DNA of 45,744 bases, from contig JAOACS010000010.1 of the NCBI GenBank assembly GCA_026417655.1, positions 1 to 45,744 on the forward strand, given 5' to 3'. A program made the translations under genes and the position numbers. This DNA comes from Syntrophobacterales bacterium. Lineage in GTDB: Bacteria; Desulfobacterota; Syntrophobacteria; Syntrophobacterales; Thermodesulforhabdaceae. The notes beneath the pieces were generated by a model that worked only from the letters and a program-made list of their open reading frames with translations, was not told the origin of the DNA and searched no databases. Position 1 is the first letter of the stretch, and every line of letters begins with the position of its first letter. Below are positions 7,861 to 15,524 of the stretch, one piece after another.

Positions 7861-8997
7861 ATGTATCATAGGGCAATCTTCATAAGGCGGAATAACCGTT
7901 TTGAAGTGGAGTGCCTTTTAAATGGAAAGGTCGTGAGGGCATATCTTCCCAACCCAGGAAGACTTTGGGAGATACTTCTTCCTGGAAAGGAGCTTTACCT
8001 AAAGGAAAACTCTAATAACTCTACAAAGCATTCCTTTACTGTGTGGGCAGCCAAGAGGTATGGAACTCCTGTACTACTACATACCCATCATACCAATGTC
8101 TTAGCAGAGCAACTTATCAAAGAGGGAGCAATCCCCGATTTAAGAGGTTTCGAAATTGAGCAGAAAGAAGTGTCAATAAGTGGTAGTAAAATCGATTTTT
8201 TGCTGAAGTCATCAGAGGGTGTAAGGTTACTTCTAGAGATCAAATCTTGCACACTTTTTGGTGAAAGAATTGCCATGTTTCCCGATGCTATAACCGATCG
8301 AGGGAAAAGGCACGTCGAAGCCCTAGCAAAGATCGCATCTGAGATCAGAGCTGGAATCCTCTTTATGGTCCATGCCGATCGCATAAGCTATTTCCTTCCC
8401 GACTTCCATACCGATCCGGCCTTTTCGAGAACACTTTATGAGAACCGAAAAACTCTTATGCTGAAAGCAGCATCCATTAGATGGAACCAAAATCTAGAGC
8501 CCCACTTTGCAGGAATGCTGGACATTCCATGGCAAATCTACGAAAGAGAAGCGGGGGACAGGGGAAGCTACATTATCGTTGGTTTTCTTCCTAAAAGTAT
8601 GGATATTAGTATAGGAAGTCTCGGAGAACGCCTTTTTAGAAAAGGATTTTACATCTACGTTGGATCCGCTATGAAGTCCCTTTCAAGGCGGATCCGGCGG
8701 CATATGCTCCGTCGAAAACCAGAACATTGGCATATAGATACCCTCACTCCCTTCTTGCAAAAGATACTCCCTCTACGCATTGAGTCCTCAGAGCGTCTAG
8801 AGTGCCACATAGCTAAAGCTCTTAACTTAATCGCGGACTCTACCATAAAGCATTTCGGCTCTTCTGACTGTAACTGTCCTGGCCATCTCTTCTGGATGGC
8901 ATCAAACCCACTTCTAAGGGAATCTTTCATAAATCTCCTAATCGACTATAGGATCAATCGCCTTTTTCAGTGGCATCAAGATAACGGGCAAGAGTAA
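7861..8997 (+). CDS. sfsA: SfsA-type nuclease-fold protein fused to a DUF123 GIY-YIG domain
   Basis: Residues 1-225 are an SfsA domain: an N-terminal OB-like part (AYLPNPGRL) and a PD-(D/E)xK core with D112 in KIDFLL and E126/K128 in LLEIKSC, followed by the family signature MFPDAITDRGKRHVEAL. Residues 233-348 are a separate DUF123 domain (GSYIIVGFL, GFYIYVGSAMKSL, HWHIDTL, RLECHIAKAL, FGSSDCNCPGHLF), a small GIY-YIG-like nuclease fold. Two nuclease-type modules in one chain suggest a role in DNA or RNA processing. SfsA was named for a sugar-fermentation phenotype in E. coli and its true substrate is not settled. The 3' end overlaps the convergent adenosyltransferase gene by 44 bases. Confidence 0.9.
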   Translation: MYHRAIFIRRNNRFEVECLLNGKVVRAYLPNPGRLWEILLPGKELYLKENSNNSTKHSFTVWAAKRYGTPVLLHTHHTNVLAEQLIKEGAIPDLRGFEIEQKEVSISGSKIDFLLKSSEGVRLLLEIKSCTLFGERIAMFPDAITDRGKRHVEALAKIASEIRAGILFMVHADRISYFLPDFHTDPAFSRTLYENRKTLMLKAASIRWNQNLEPHFAGMLDIPWQIYEREAGDRGSYIIVGFLPKSMDISIGSLGERLFRKGFYIYVGSAMKSLSRRIRRHMLRRKPEHWHIDTLTPFLQKILPLRIESSERLECHIAKALNLIADSTIKHFGSSDCNCPGHLFWMASNPLLRESFINLLIDYRINRLFQWHQDNGQE

Positions 8998-9496
8998 AGA
9001 GAAAATCAGCAAGTCGGTTGATATAAGAAAGAGCTTCACTTCTAACATGTTCTCCTTCGTCTCTCAATGCGGCCATACGTCTTTCGGCTCGCCTTACTAT
9101 GGTTCGAGATACATCCGTTACTGCTCCGATAAAGGTTGCTCCTGGATAGACGAATTCCCGAGGTAGAGGAACCTCAAGCTGAAGTTCCTGTATCCACTCC
9201 TCAAGCCTCTCTATTGCCTCCTTAGAAATCTTGTAAGGAGGATCCCTATGGGTGGAAGCGAGCTCTGCTCCTAGCATTACTAGATCCGCCTGAATGGTAT
9301 CCACCATACGTTTTACCGTATCATGCCGAGTTAGTGCCTTTACTATTCCCATCATGGAACTTGCCTCATCCAGTGTTCCATAGGCTTCAGGGCGAAGATT
9401 AGCCTTGGAGACTCGCTCACCCGAAAGGAGACTTGTCGTTCCTCCATCGCCTTTTTTGGAAAATACGAAGACCTTATGGACTGAATCCGATGTCAT
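8954..9496 (-). CDS. Cob(I)alamin adenosyltransferase, PduO type
   Basis: This 180-residue enzyme transfers the adenosyl group of ATP to cob(I)alamin to make coenzyme B12. The family signatures are present in order: KKGDGGTTSLLSGERVSK near the N-terminus (ATP site), EAYGTLDE, IQADLVMLGAELAS, YPGATFIGAVTDVSRTIVRR and AERRMAAL. The DVSRTIVRRAER segment corresponds to the conserved Arg-rich ATP-binding helix of PduO/CobA2-type trimers. The start ATG overlaps the stop of the upstream HAD gene in an ATGA, so translation is probably coupled. The 3' end overlaps sfsA on the opposite strand. Confidence 0.93.
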   Translation of the reverse strand: MTSDSVHKVFVFSKKGDGGTTSLLSGERVSKANLRPEAYGTLDEASSMMGIVKALTRHDTVKRMVDTIQADLVMLGAELASTHRDPPYKISKEAIERLEEWIQELQLEVPLPREFVYPGATFIGAVTDVSRTIVRRAERRMAALRDEGEHVRSEALSYINRLADFLFTLARYLDATEKGD

Positions 9497-10218
9497 CCTT
9501 GAGCTCCTATAATTAGTTCAACAAGCTGACCCAGTATCGAAAAACTCATCCCCTCAAAGGAGGGTATAACCAAATCGGCCTGATTAAGATAACTTTTATC
9601 AAAGGAATGTTCAACAGCAACAACCCTAATCCCTGCCCCTTTCGCAGACTCAATCCCAGCAGGTGTATCCTCAAAGGCGATACATCGAGAGGGAGTAAGA
9701 TCCCTTTGGAGAGTTTCAGCCATTTTCTTTAAAGCCCTCTGATAACTTTCGGGACTTGGCTTGCTATGGCTCACATCTTCGGCTGTAATAAAAATTGAAA
9801 AAAGTTCTAGAATTCCTAAATAGGAAAGAAAGGCCTCTACCTCTTTACGAAGAGAGCCAGACACTAAACCTAGAGGAACTCCAGCTTCATGTATGGATCT
9901 AACAAAGGGCACTACACCATTGAAGGTATCTACACCTAAAGAGGCTTCCTCGAGAATGTAGGCATTTTTCCGCTCAACCAGTTTAGGAATATCCTCCTCC
10001 CTAAAGGAGACGGGATAGTCAAACATTATGGCCCTGAAGGCGTCTCTATCATCAAAGCCTATATACCTATCGGTATAAGTCTTATAATCGAAAAGGGCTC
10101 CGTAGGGTTTGACTACCTTGAGGAAAGCACGGTAATGAAGAGGTTCGGTGTTTACAAGGACCCCATCACAGTCAAAGAATACAGATTCAATCACTATCGA
10201 CATTGGCCGTCCATCCAC
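9493..10218 (-). CDS. HAD-superfamily phosphatase, beta-phosphoglucomutase-like
   Basis: A 241-residue HAD hydrolase of subfamily IA with the C1 alpha-helical cap. Motif I is FFDCDGVLVNTE (nucleophile Asp 16, acid/base Asp 18). Motif II is in LGLVSGS, the motif III Lys is in HSKPSPESYQRAL, and motif IV is FEDTPAGIESAKGAG. It resembles phosphoglycolate phosphatases and beta-phosphoglucomutases. The substrate cannot be fixed from sequence. An alternative start, ATG 10203, lies five codons downstream and gives a more usual N-terminus. Neither start has a strong ribosome site. Coupled by an ATGA to the adenosyltransferase gene. Confidence 0.9.
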   Translation of the reverse strand: MDGRPMSIVIESVFFDCDGVLVNTEPLHYRAFLKVVKPYGALFDYKTYTDRYIGFDDRDAFRAIMFDYPVSFREEDIPKLVERKNAYILEEASLGVDTFNGVVPFVRSIHEAGVPLGLVSGSLRKEVEAFLSYLGILELFSIFITAEDVSHSKPSPESYQRALKKMAETLQRDLTPSRCIAFEDTPAGIESAKGAGIRVVAVEHSFDKSYLNQADLVIPSFEGMSFSILGQLVELIIGAQG

Positions 10219-10242
10219 TTCTCAAGGTATTAAGGTTTTTCC

Positions 10243-10319
10243 TGGTGCCCCCGGCAGGACTCGAACCTGCGGCACCGAGATTAGGAATCTCGTGCTCTGT
10301 CCACCTGAGCTACGGGGGC
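10243..10319 (-). tRNA. tRNA-Arg (anticodon CCT), CCA encoded
   Basis: On the minus strand the full cloverleaf is readable. It has acceptor GCCCCCG/CGGGGGC, D arm GCTC/GAGC, and anticodon arm CGAGA/TCTCG around loop TTCCTAA, so the anticodon is CCT. The variable loop is short, and the T arm is GCAGG/CCTGC with loop TTCGAGT. The discriminator A is followed by genomic CCA (10245-10243). It reads the rare Arg codon AGG, which is frequent in the genes of this window. Confidence 0.97.
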
Positions 10320-10411
10320 AAGAATTTACGCTTACCCGTGAATATCACATTCTAAGGCTCTATGGCAAACGGATTTTTCTAGTAAGATTCTAATAAAGGG
10401 TATTCAATCAC

Positions 10412-10441
10412 TTGATCACACCGTCAATAACCCTATATACT
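10412..10441 (+). promoter_or_regulatory. Candidate sigma-70 promoter for the large unassigned gene
   Basis: TTGATC (10412-10417), an 18-base spacer and TATACT (10436-10441). Initiation would fall near 10448. That leaves a leader of about 65 bases to ATG 10515 but only about seven to the TTG at 10455, which supports the ATG as the true start. Confidence 0.5.
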
Positions 10442-10514
10442 AAAACGTGGTAAGTTGGAAAATGAACGAGAATGTTCGGAAAATCAATGTTTTCGAACAG
10501 GCTCGAAGGTAAAA

Positions 10515-13500
10515 ATGGAAAAGCACGTGGATTTAAAGGAAATTACATGTAGAGAGGAGCAGCACTTTGACGACCTTCTATCCCTTTCGGCTAAGGATGT
10601 TCTCAACTACTTTAAGTGTATTCCACAAAAGGACTATCAAAGTTACGGCATAGATGAAGAGGATATACCTCTAGGTACCTTTGCTGCTCTCAAGCATCCA
10701 TCCCTTTTTCCAACCCCTCTGGGTGGAAACGCATACGGCATTGGCCTGTTTGAACAAAGGATTTTAAATGATGAGGAACTGAAGCTTCTTGAGTCGCTTA
10801 ACTTAAATGACGCATCGGTAGTAGAAAAGCACTTCTCCACCATCAATGAAATCTATCGAAAAATGGGACTCCTCATACGACTGTCCCGAAAGGGAATATT
10901 TTATTACCTTATCCCGTCATCTTTTCTAGCCCACTTAATCGTTGATGTTAGATCCAGACTAAACATTATCACATCCCTCTTGCCTGAAATTAAGGAAAGC
11001 AAAGGTCTAAAAATTGGTATTTTAACCTCCTCCGATGACATTATAGTTCATGAATTTATAGGACGATTTCCTCAACATAGATTCATCGCCCTATCGGAAC
11101 TTTACGAAATATCAACCGGGGAAAAACCCTTCGACGCTATAATATGTCCCCACTCGATTGAAGACTATTTAAGGATAGTCCTTGCAAGATCTTCTCCTAA
11201 AATCCTAACATCCTCAAGAACAGTATTGATGCAACTTTCTGGTCATGTTCTTTATCTTATTCGAAAAAGCCTTCATCAGGAAGGATGGTTCATAATTATT
11301 TCGCCATCAAGTGGTTTTAAGACATCTTCACTCCAGAAACTAACCTTTCTCAATAGAACATATATAAAGCTCTTTATTGCCTTTGCTGGTCTCTATAAAT
11401 CCTCCCTCTCCCCTAATGTTAATCTCTGTGTAAATGAAGAAATATTGGTTAATACCAAGGACATTCAGCTATTTCTCCGGATGGCTCCCTCCATCAAAAC
11501 TGAGATCCAAAAGATATTCAATAAACCGCTAGATCAGATAGATGAAAAGGAGTTACTATCCCTAGCTCCTCGATGGAAGATGCGGTTTTCAAACCCTGTG
11601 ACTCTAGCAGTCCAGAGGAAGTTAATACCAAGATTCTTTGAATTGAATAGATGGGAAGAGATTTTCCCTGAAGAATATAAAAGCCTTTGGGAGAAACACA
11701 TAAGTATTAGAAAATTCCCGCCTCTTTTTAGCTGCATCAGGGCTAAACCTCGCAAACCAAAGGTCTCCAGAGAGAAGATAGAAGCCTTTCTTGAAAGATC
11801 ACCAATCGCTGGCTGCCCCGTAAGCCTTGTAGCCGACTACAAAAACACTCTTAATTATGTAACCCAGGTGCTTGATTTTCTGGAAGAGGATCTATCGAAG
11901 GAAGACCCCACCACCAAGTCCCATCCCCTATTTAGGACACTTATTTCATGCAGAAAAAAGCTCGATGAGGTTCAAAATCTTCTTGGGCCTCCAGGGATTG
12001 TCAAGGAGCCAGTTAAATTCTTCGACCACATACCGGAACTTTCCCTGCTTGGCTTTTCCCGTTCACAGCTAAAGGAGATGGGATTAATAGTGACGGGACA
12101 TTCGAGCCTTGGACGAGTTATTATGGGTAAGTATCCTCTTGCTACCCTAAGGCCCCTTTCAGATCTCATCAAAAATCAACCCAGATATGCCTACTATCTA
12201 GTTCGCATGACAATCGCTGAATTAAAGGCCTCCCTGGGAAGCTCAGTTACAGAGCGGGATATAGGAAGGGTTAAAGAGGTCATTGAGGACATCGAATCTT
12301 CAAACCTTACAGAGCAATTTACAAATGAGAGTCTCGACTACCTCCTTGCTAAAACCTATGAGCGAATTATGGCAATGAGCAGAACAAGGGAGGAGGACCT
12401 TCAGTATGAACTACCAAAGCCAATGGAAAAATACTTTATAGAAACATTTTGCATAGACAAGGATTTTCTCACCGAGTTTTTAAGAGCTAGATTTCATGGA
12501 ACGGGGCATATACTTCCTTCACTAGGCTTTACACCATCGCTTGTTTTGCTTTGGACCTGTTTAACCTTTTGGAAGAACAGCTACAATCAGAGCAAGACAA
12601 GAAAAATCTCTGATCCAGTAATAAACCTAAATCGTATTCTAAAGGGTATTCCCCAGGAACACAGAGCAAAACAAATAGAAAAACTGAAACAGGCTCTTAT
12701 GAGCGCTATCAACAGGGACACCTCCGACACGCCCCTATGTGAAGCCGTTTGCTTTCTTTGCCCTGAAACTAAAAGTTGGTTTTGTCCTGAGGTAAAATTA
12801 CATTTTTATATAAACGTCGACTCAAATACCGTTGAAGTTGGATATTTAGATTTAGATGAATCAATAAAGATTGTTGACAACTTCTCAAGACACCTTGAGT
12901 CGAAGTCATTTAAAACAATTCCCCCTATATTGATTCAAGAAGCCGATCACCATATAGAAAAGATACTTCGTTATGTAAAGGGAGTCTCTCATGGGACAGC
13001 ATCAAAACAACTCAGCATGGTCCCATCTATAGATTCCGTTCTTGTCAACGTATGGAAAAGCTTTGTTGAAAAACTTTTCTCCCCTGAAGACGCCTACGAA
13101 ACTCTTACCCTTATAGGCAAACAATCCCCTACCCTACTTTCAATAGCCCTTCCAAACTCTACGGAAGAAAGCATCTATATCCTCTCAAAAGCCTTTAGAA
13201 GGCTTAGATCTATTACCGAAAAACGTCGCTCAGCCTTCCAAGATCCCAAAGAGGAGAACCTTTCATCAACTCCCGGAGAAAGAATTAGTATTTCGAGCCA
13301 TCAGTTTCGAGAAATAGAAAAAATGCTTTGTTCCGTTCATGCCGATTTCTCTATGTATCAAGCTATGATTATATCACTTCTCATAGGTCATCTCTCATCT
13401 GATGATGTTTCTCAACACGCTAGTCCATTCCTTGATAATATGGTAAAGTCCGATATGATACTACCTTCGCAACTCCCAGTTATTTACAAACATATCTTAA

Positions 13501-14192
13501 ACCTACTGAAGGCAAAGCAGACCATTGTTTCGGTGATTCATGCTAAAGCTCCCCTAATATCCCTTGGAAATGTAATATCCCTAAATAGCGCTAAAACCTT
13601 TGTGGACGCCTCTTTCCTTCTGGTAGCCGTAGTAGAAGACATCCCAAAGGGTTTTTTAGAAACTGAGATCTTGAATTACCTACTCAGTCTAAAACAGGAC
13701 ATCCTAGAAGCAATTACTCAGGGAATATCCTGGCAAAGGTATATGCTGAATAAAGCAGTTTACGTAGGATCCTCCTTTAACCCCTCTAATGCTGAAAAAA
13801 TCAAAACTTCTATTATGAAAGACATGGAAAATTATAGGCTGTTCATAGAAGAGACCAATCTGGAACCCCTTAAAATCCCAGCCCTATCGAAGGGCCGCTA
13901 CATTATGGCCTTTAATAGGCTGCTTAGGTTTACCGGTTTACTGTCGGTTCAACTAAAGGACATCATATCTTTTTTGGAAGGAGCGCCCCTCATCACTCTG
14001 TACAGAGATAAAAGTTACACTTCCCTTGGATTTAATACCTTTAAAGCCTTAATAGAAAAAGCCAGGAAGATTTTTGACACCATCTTTTCCTACCCAGAAG
14101 AGCAGCGCCTAAAGTTACTATCAGATTTTGACGAGTTAAATTTTTATACAAAAATAGACGAAAAAAATTACAGTAAAATCATAAAAACATAG
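10515..14192 (+). CDS. Large protein of unknown function (1225 residues), degenerate methyltransferase-like segment
   Basis: I do not recognise the family. The frame is open from TTG 10455, but ATG 10515 has AAGGT at good spacing and fits the promoter. The protein is mainly helical and soluble, with no signal peptide or membrane segment. Residues about 165-290 look like a Rossmann fold: a strand LKIGILTSS, an acidic turn after FIALSELYE, FDAIICPHSIEDYL, and SLHQEGWFIIISPS. That is the order seen in class I methyltransferases, but without the Gly-rich SAM loop. The rest is long helical arrays (for example EPVKFFDHIPELSLLGFSR, and VLVNVWKSFVEKLFSPEDAY). It stands alone, flanked by tRNA-Arg upstream and a convergent gene downstream. 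Codon use matches its neighbours, so it looks native and not recently acquired. Confidence 0.85.
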   Translation: MEKHVDLKEITCREEQHFDDLLSLSAKDVLNYFKCIPQKDYQSYGIDEEDIPLGTFAALKHPSLFPTPLGGNAYGIGLFEQRILNDEELKLLESLNLNDASVVEKHFSTINEIYRKMGLLIRLSRKGIFYYLIPSSFLAHLIVDVRSRLNIITSLLPEIKESKGLKIGILTSSDDIIVHEFIGRFPQHRFIALSELYEISTGEKPFDAIICPHSIEDYLRIVLARSSPKILTSSRTVLMQLSGHVLYLIRKSLHQEGWFIIISPSSGFKTSSLQKLTFLNRTYIKLFIAFAGLYKSSLSPNVNLCVNEEILVNTKDIQLFLRMAPSIKTEIQKIFNKPLDQIDEKELLSLAPRWKMRFSNPVTLAVQRKLIPRFFELNRWEEIFPEEYKSLWEKHISIRKFPPLFSCIRAKPRKPKVSREKIEAFLERSPIAGCPVSLVADYKNTLNYVTQVLDFLEEDLSKEDPTTKSHPLFRTLISCRKKLDEVQNLLGPPGIVKEPVKFFDHIPELSLLGFSRSQLKEMGLIVTGHSSLGRVIMGKYPLATLRPLSDLIKNQPRYAYYLVRMTIAELKASLGSSVTERDIGRVKEVIEDIESSNLTEQFTNESLDYLLAKTYERIMAMSRTREEDLQYELPKPMEKYFIETFCIDKDFLTEFLRARFHGTGHILPSLGFTPSLVLLWTCLTFWKNSYNQSKTRKISDPVINLNRILKGIPQEHRAKQIEKLKQALMSAINRDTSDTPLCEAVCFLCPETKSWFCPEVKLHFYINVDSNTVEVGYLDLDESIKIVDNFSRHLESKSFKTIPPILIQEADHHIEKILRYVKGVSHGTASKQLSMVPSIDSVLVNVWKSFVEKLFSPEDAYETLTLIGKQSPTLLSIALPNSTEESIYILSKAFRRLRSITEKRRSAFQDPKEENLSSTPGERISISSHQFREIEKMLCSVHADFSMYQAMIISLLIGHLSSDDVSQHASPFLDNMVKSDMILPSQLPVIYKHILNLLKAKQTIVSVIHAKAPLISLGNVISLNSAKTFVDASFLLVAVVEDIPKGFLETEILNYLLSLKQDILEAITQGISWQRYMLNKAVYVGSSFNPSNAEKIKTSIMKDMENYRLFIEETNLEPLKIPALSKGRYIMAFNRLLRFTGLLSVQLKDIISFLEGAPLITLYRDKSYTSLGFNTFKALIEKARKIFDTIFSYPEEQRLKLLSDFDELNFYTKIDEKNYSKIIKT

Positions 14193-14204
14193 ATTCCAAC
14201 CTCT

Positions 14205-15524
14205 TTAGGCGTGAATAATCTTTTCCCTTCCATTTTTCACGTGCTTAGTAGCATTTCGAGTATCCACTATAAGTTTTGCATGATTTACTATCCATTCGTA
14301 GTCATAAATCGAGTGATCAGTTATTATCACAACAGCATCAAAGGTCTTTAACATCTCTTCCGTAAGTTCTAGGGATCTCATGTTAAAATTATATTTTCTT
14401 GTAGGTTTAAGCAGAGGGACAAGGGGATCGTTATAGAAAACCTTAGCACCCCGATCTATTAAAAGACTCATAAGAGGATAGGCTGGAGATTCGCGATCAT
14501 CATCTATATCCCTTTTATATGCTACGCCAAGGATAAGGATGGCACTATTTTTAAGGCATTTTCCTTGATTGTTCAAAGCTTCCATAATACGATGGAGAAC
14601 GTAGTGGGGCATGGCAACATTTATTTCTCCAGCAAGTTCGATGAACCGCGCGGTAAGGTTGTATTCCTTTGCTTTCCAAGAAAGATAAAAGGGATCTATG
14701 GGGATACAGTGACCACCTAATCCTGGACCTGGATAAAAGGGTGTAAAACCAAAGGGCTTTGTAGATGCAGCATCTATAACTTCCCAAATGTCTATGTTCA
14801 TGCGATGGGCTATTACTTTCATCTCGTTAACAAGGGCTATATTTACACTCCGGTAGATGTTTTCAAGAAGTTTTGCAAATTCTGCTACCTTTGGGGAAGA
14901 GACCGGCACTACCCGAACAGTTACGGCTTCATAAAGGGCTTTAGAAACAGCGAGACAATCTTCAGTTACTCCGCCAACAATTTTAGGTATATTAGTTGCG
15001 TTATAATGAGGATTTCCAGGATCCTCCCTTTCTGGTGAAAAAGCTAGAAAAAAGTCCCTTCCAACTTCTAGTCCCGCTTCTTTCAATATCGGAAGAAGAA
15101 CTTCCTCTGTCGTTCCCGGATAGGTGGTGCTTTCTAAAACAATAAGTTGTCCAGGACGAAGAACCTTGGAAATGATATTAGCAGTTTCAATAACGAACCT
15201 TAGATCCGGTTCCCGGTGTTTTGTAAGAGGTGTAGGAACACAAATAAGGATACAGTCTGGTTTGGAAAGTCTACTCATATCCGATGTTGCACTAAGTAGT
15301 TCATGATTAACAAGATCCCTTAAAATATCCTCGGAGACATGCCTTATGTAGCTTCTTCCTTGAAGGATCATGGAGACTTTGGTTTCGTCTATATCAAACC
15401 CTAACACTTTGAAACCCCTCAAGGCACAATAAACAGCAAGTGGTAGTCCAACATAGCCAAGGCCTACTATACCTATTAAAGCTTTCCGTTCCTTTATCTT
15501 AGAGATTAACTCCTGAGCCACCAT
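14205..15524 (-). CDS. UDP-N-acetylglucosamine/-mannosamine-type 6-dehydrogenase (nucleotide sugar dehydrogenase)
   Basis: A 439-residue NAD-dependent enzyme that oxidises C6 of a UDP-sugar to the uronate for surface polysaccharide synthesis. The NAD-binding GLGYVG is at 21-26. TTYPGTTEE is at 133-141, and SPEREDPG at 163-170 is typical of the WbpA/UDP-HexNAc group. The catalytic Cys is 273 in GLGGHCIPIDP, and GVAYKRDIDDDRESPA marks the C-terminal UDP-binding domain. The SPERED motif favours UDP-GlcNAc as substrate over UDP-Glc, though this is an inference. The start lies 26 bases inside the transglutaminase gene, so it belongs to that minus-strand run. Confidence 0.92.
   Translation of the reverse strand: MVAQELISKIKERKALIGIVGLGYVGLPLAVYCALRGFKVLGFDIDETKVSMILQGRSYIRHVSEDILRDLVNHELLSATSDMSRLSKPDCILICVPTPLTKHREPDLRFVIETANIISKVLRPGQLIVLESTTYPGTTEEVLLPILKEAGLEVGRDFFLAFSPEREDPGNPHYNATNIPKIVGGVTEDCLAVSKALYEAVTVRVVPVSSPKVAEFAKLLENIYRSVNIALVNEMKVIAHRMNIDIWEVIDAASTKPFGFTPFYPGPGLGGHCIPIDPFYLSWKAKEYNLTARFIELAGEINVAMPHYVLHRIMEALNNQGKCLKNSAILILGVAYKRDIDDDRESPAYPLMSLLIDRGAKVFYNDPLVPLLKPTRKYNFNMRSLELTEEMLKTFDAVVIITDHSIYDYEWIVNHAKLIVDTRNATKHVKNGREKIIHA

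Noticed and set aside
10148-10393. 81-codon plus-strand ORF
   Set aside because: It runs through the tRNA-Arg gene on the opposite strand and the start of the HAD gene. It is a shadow frame.
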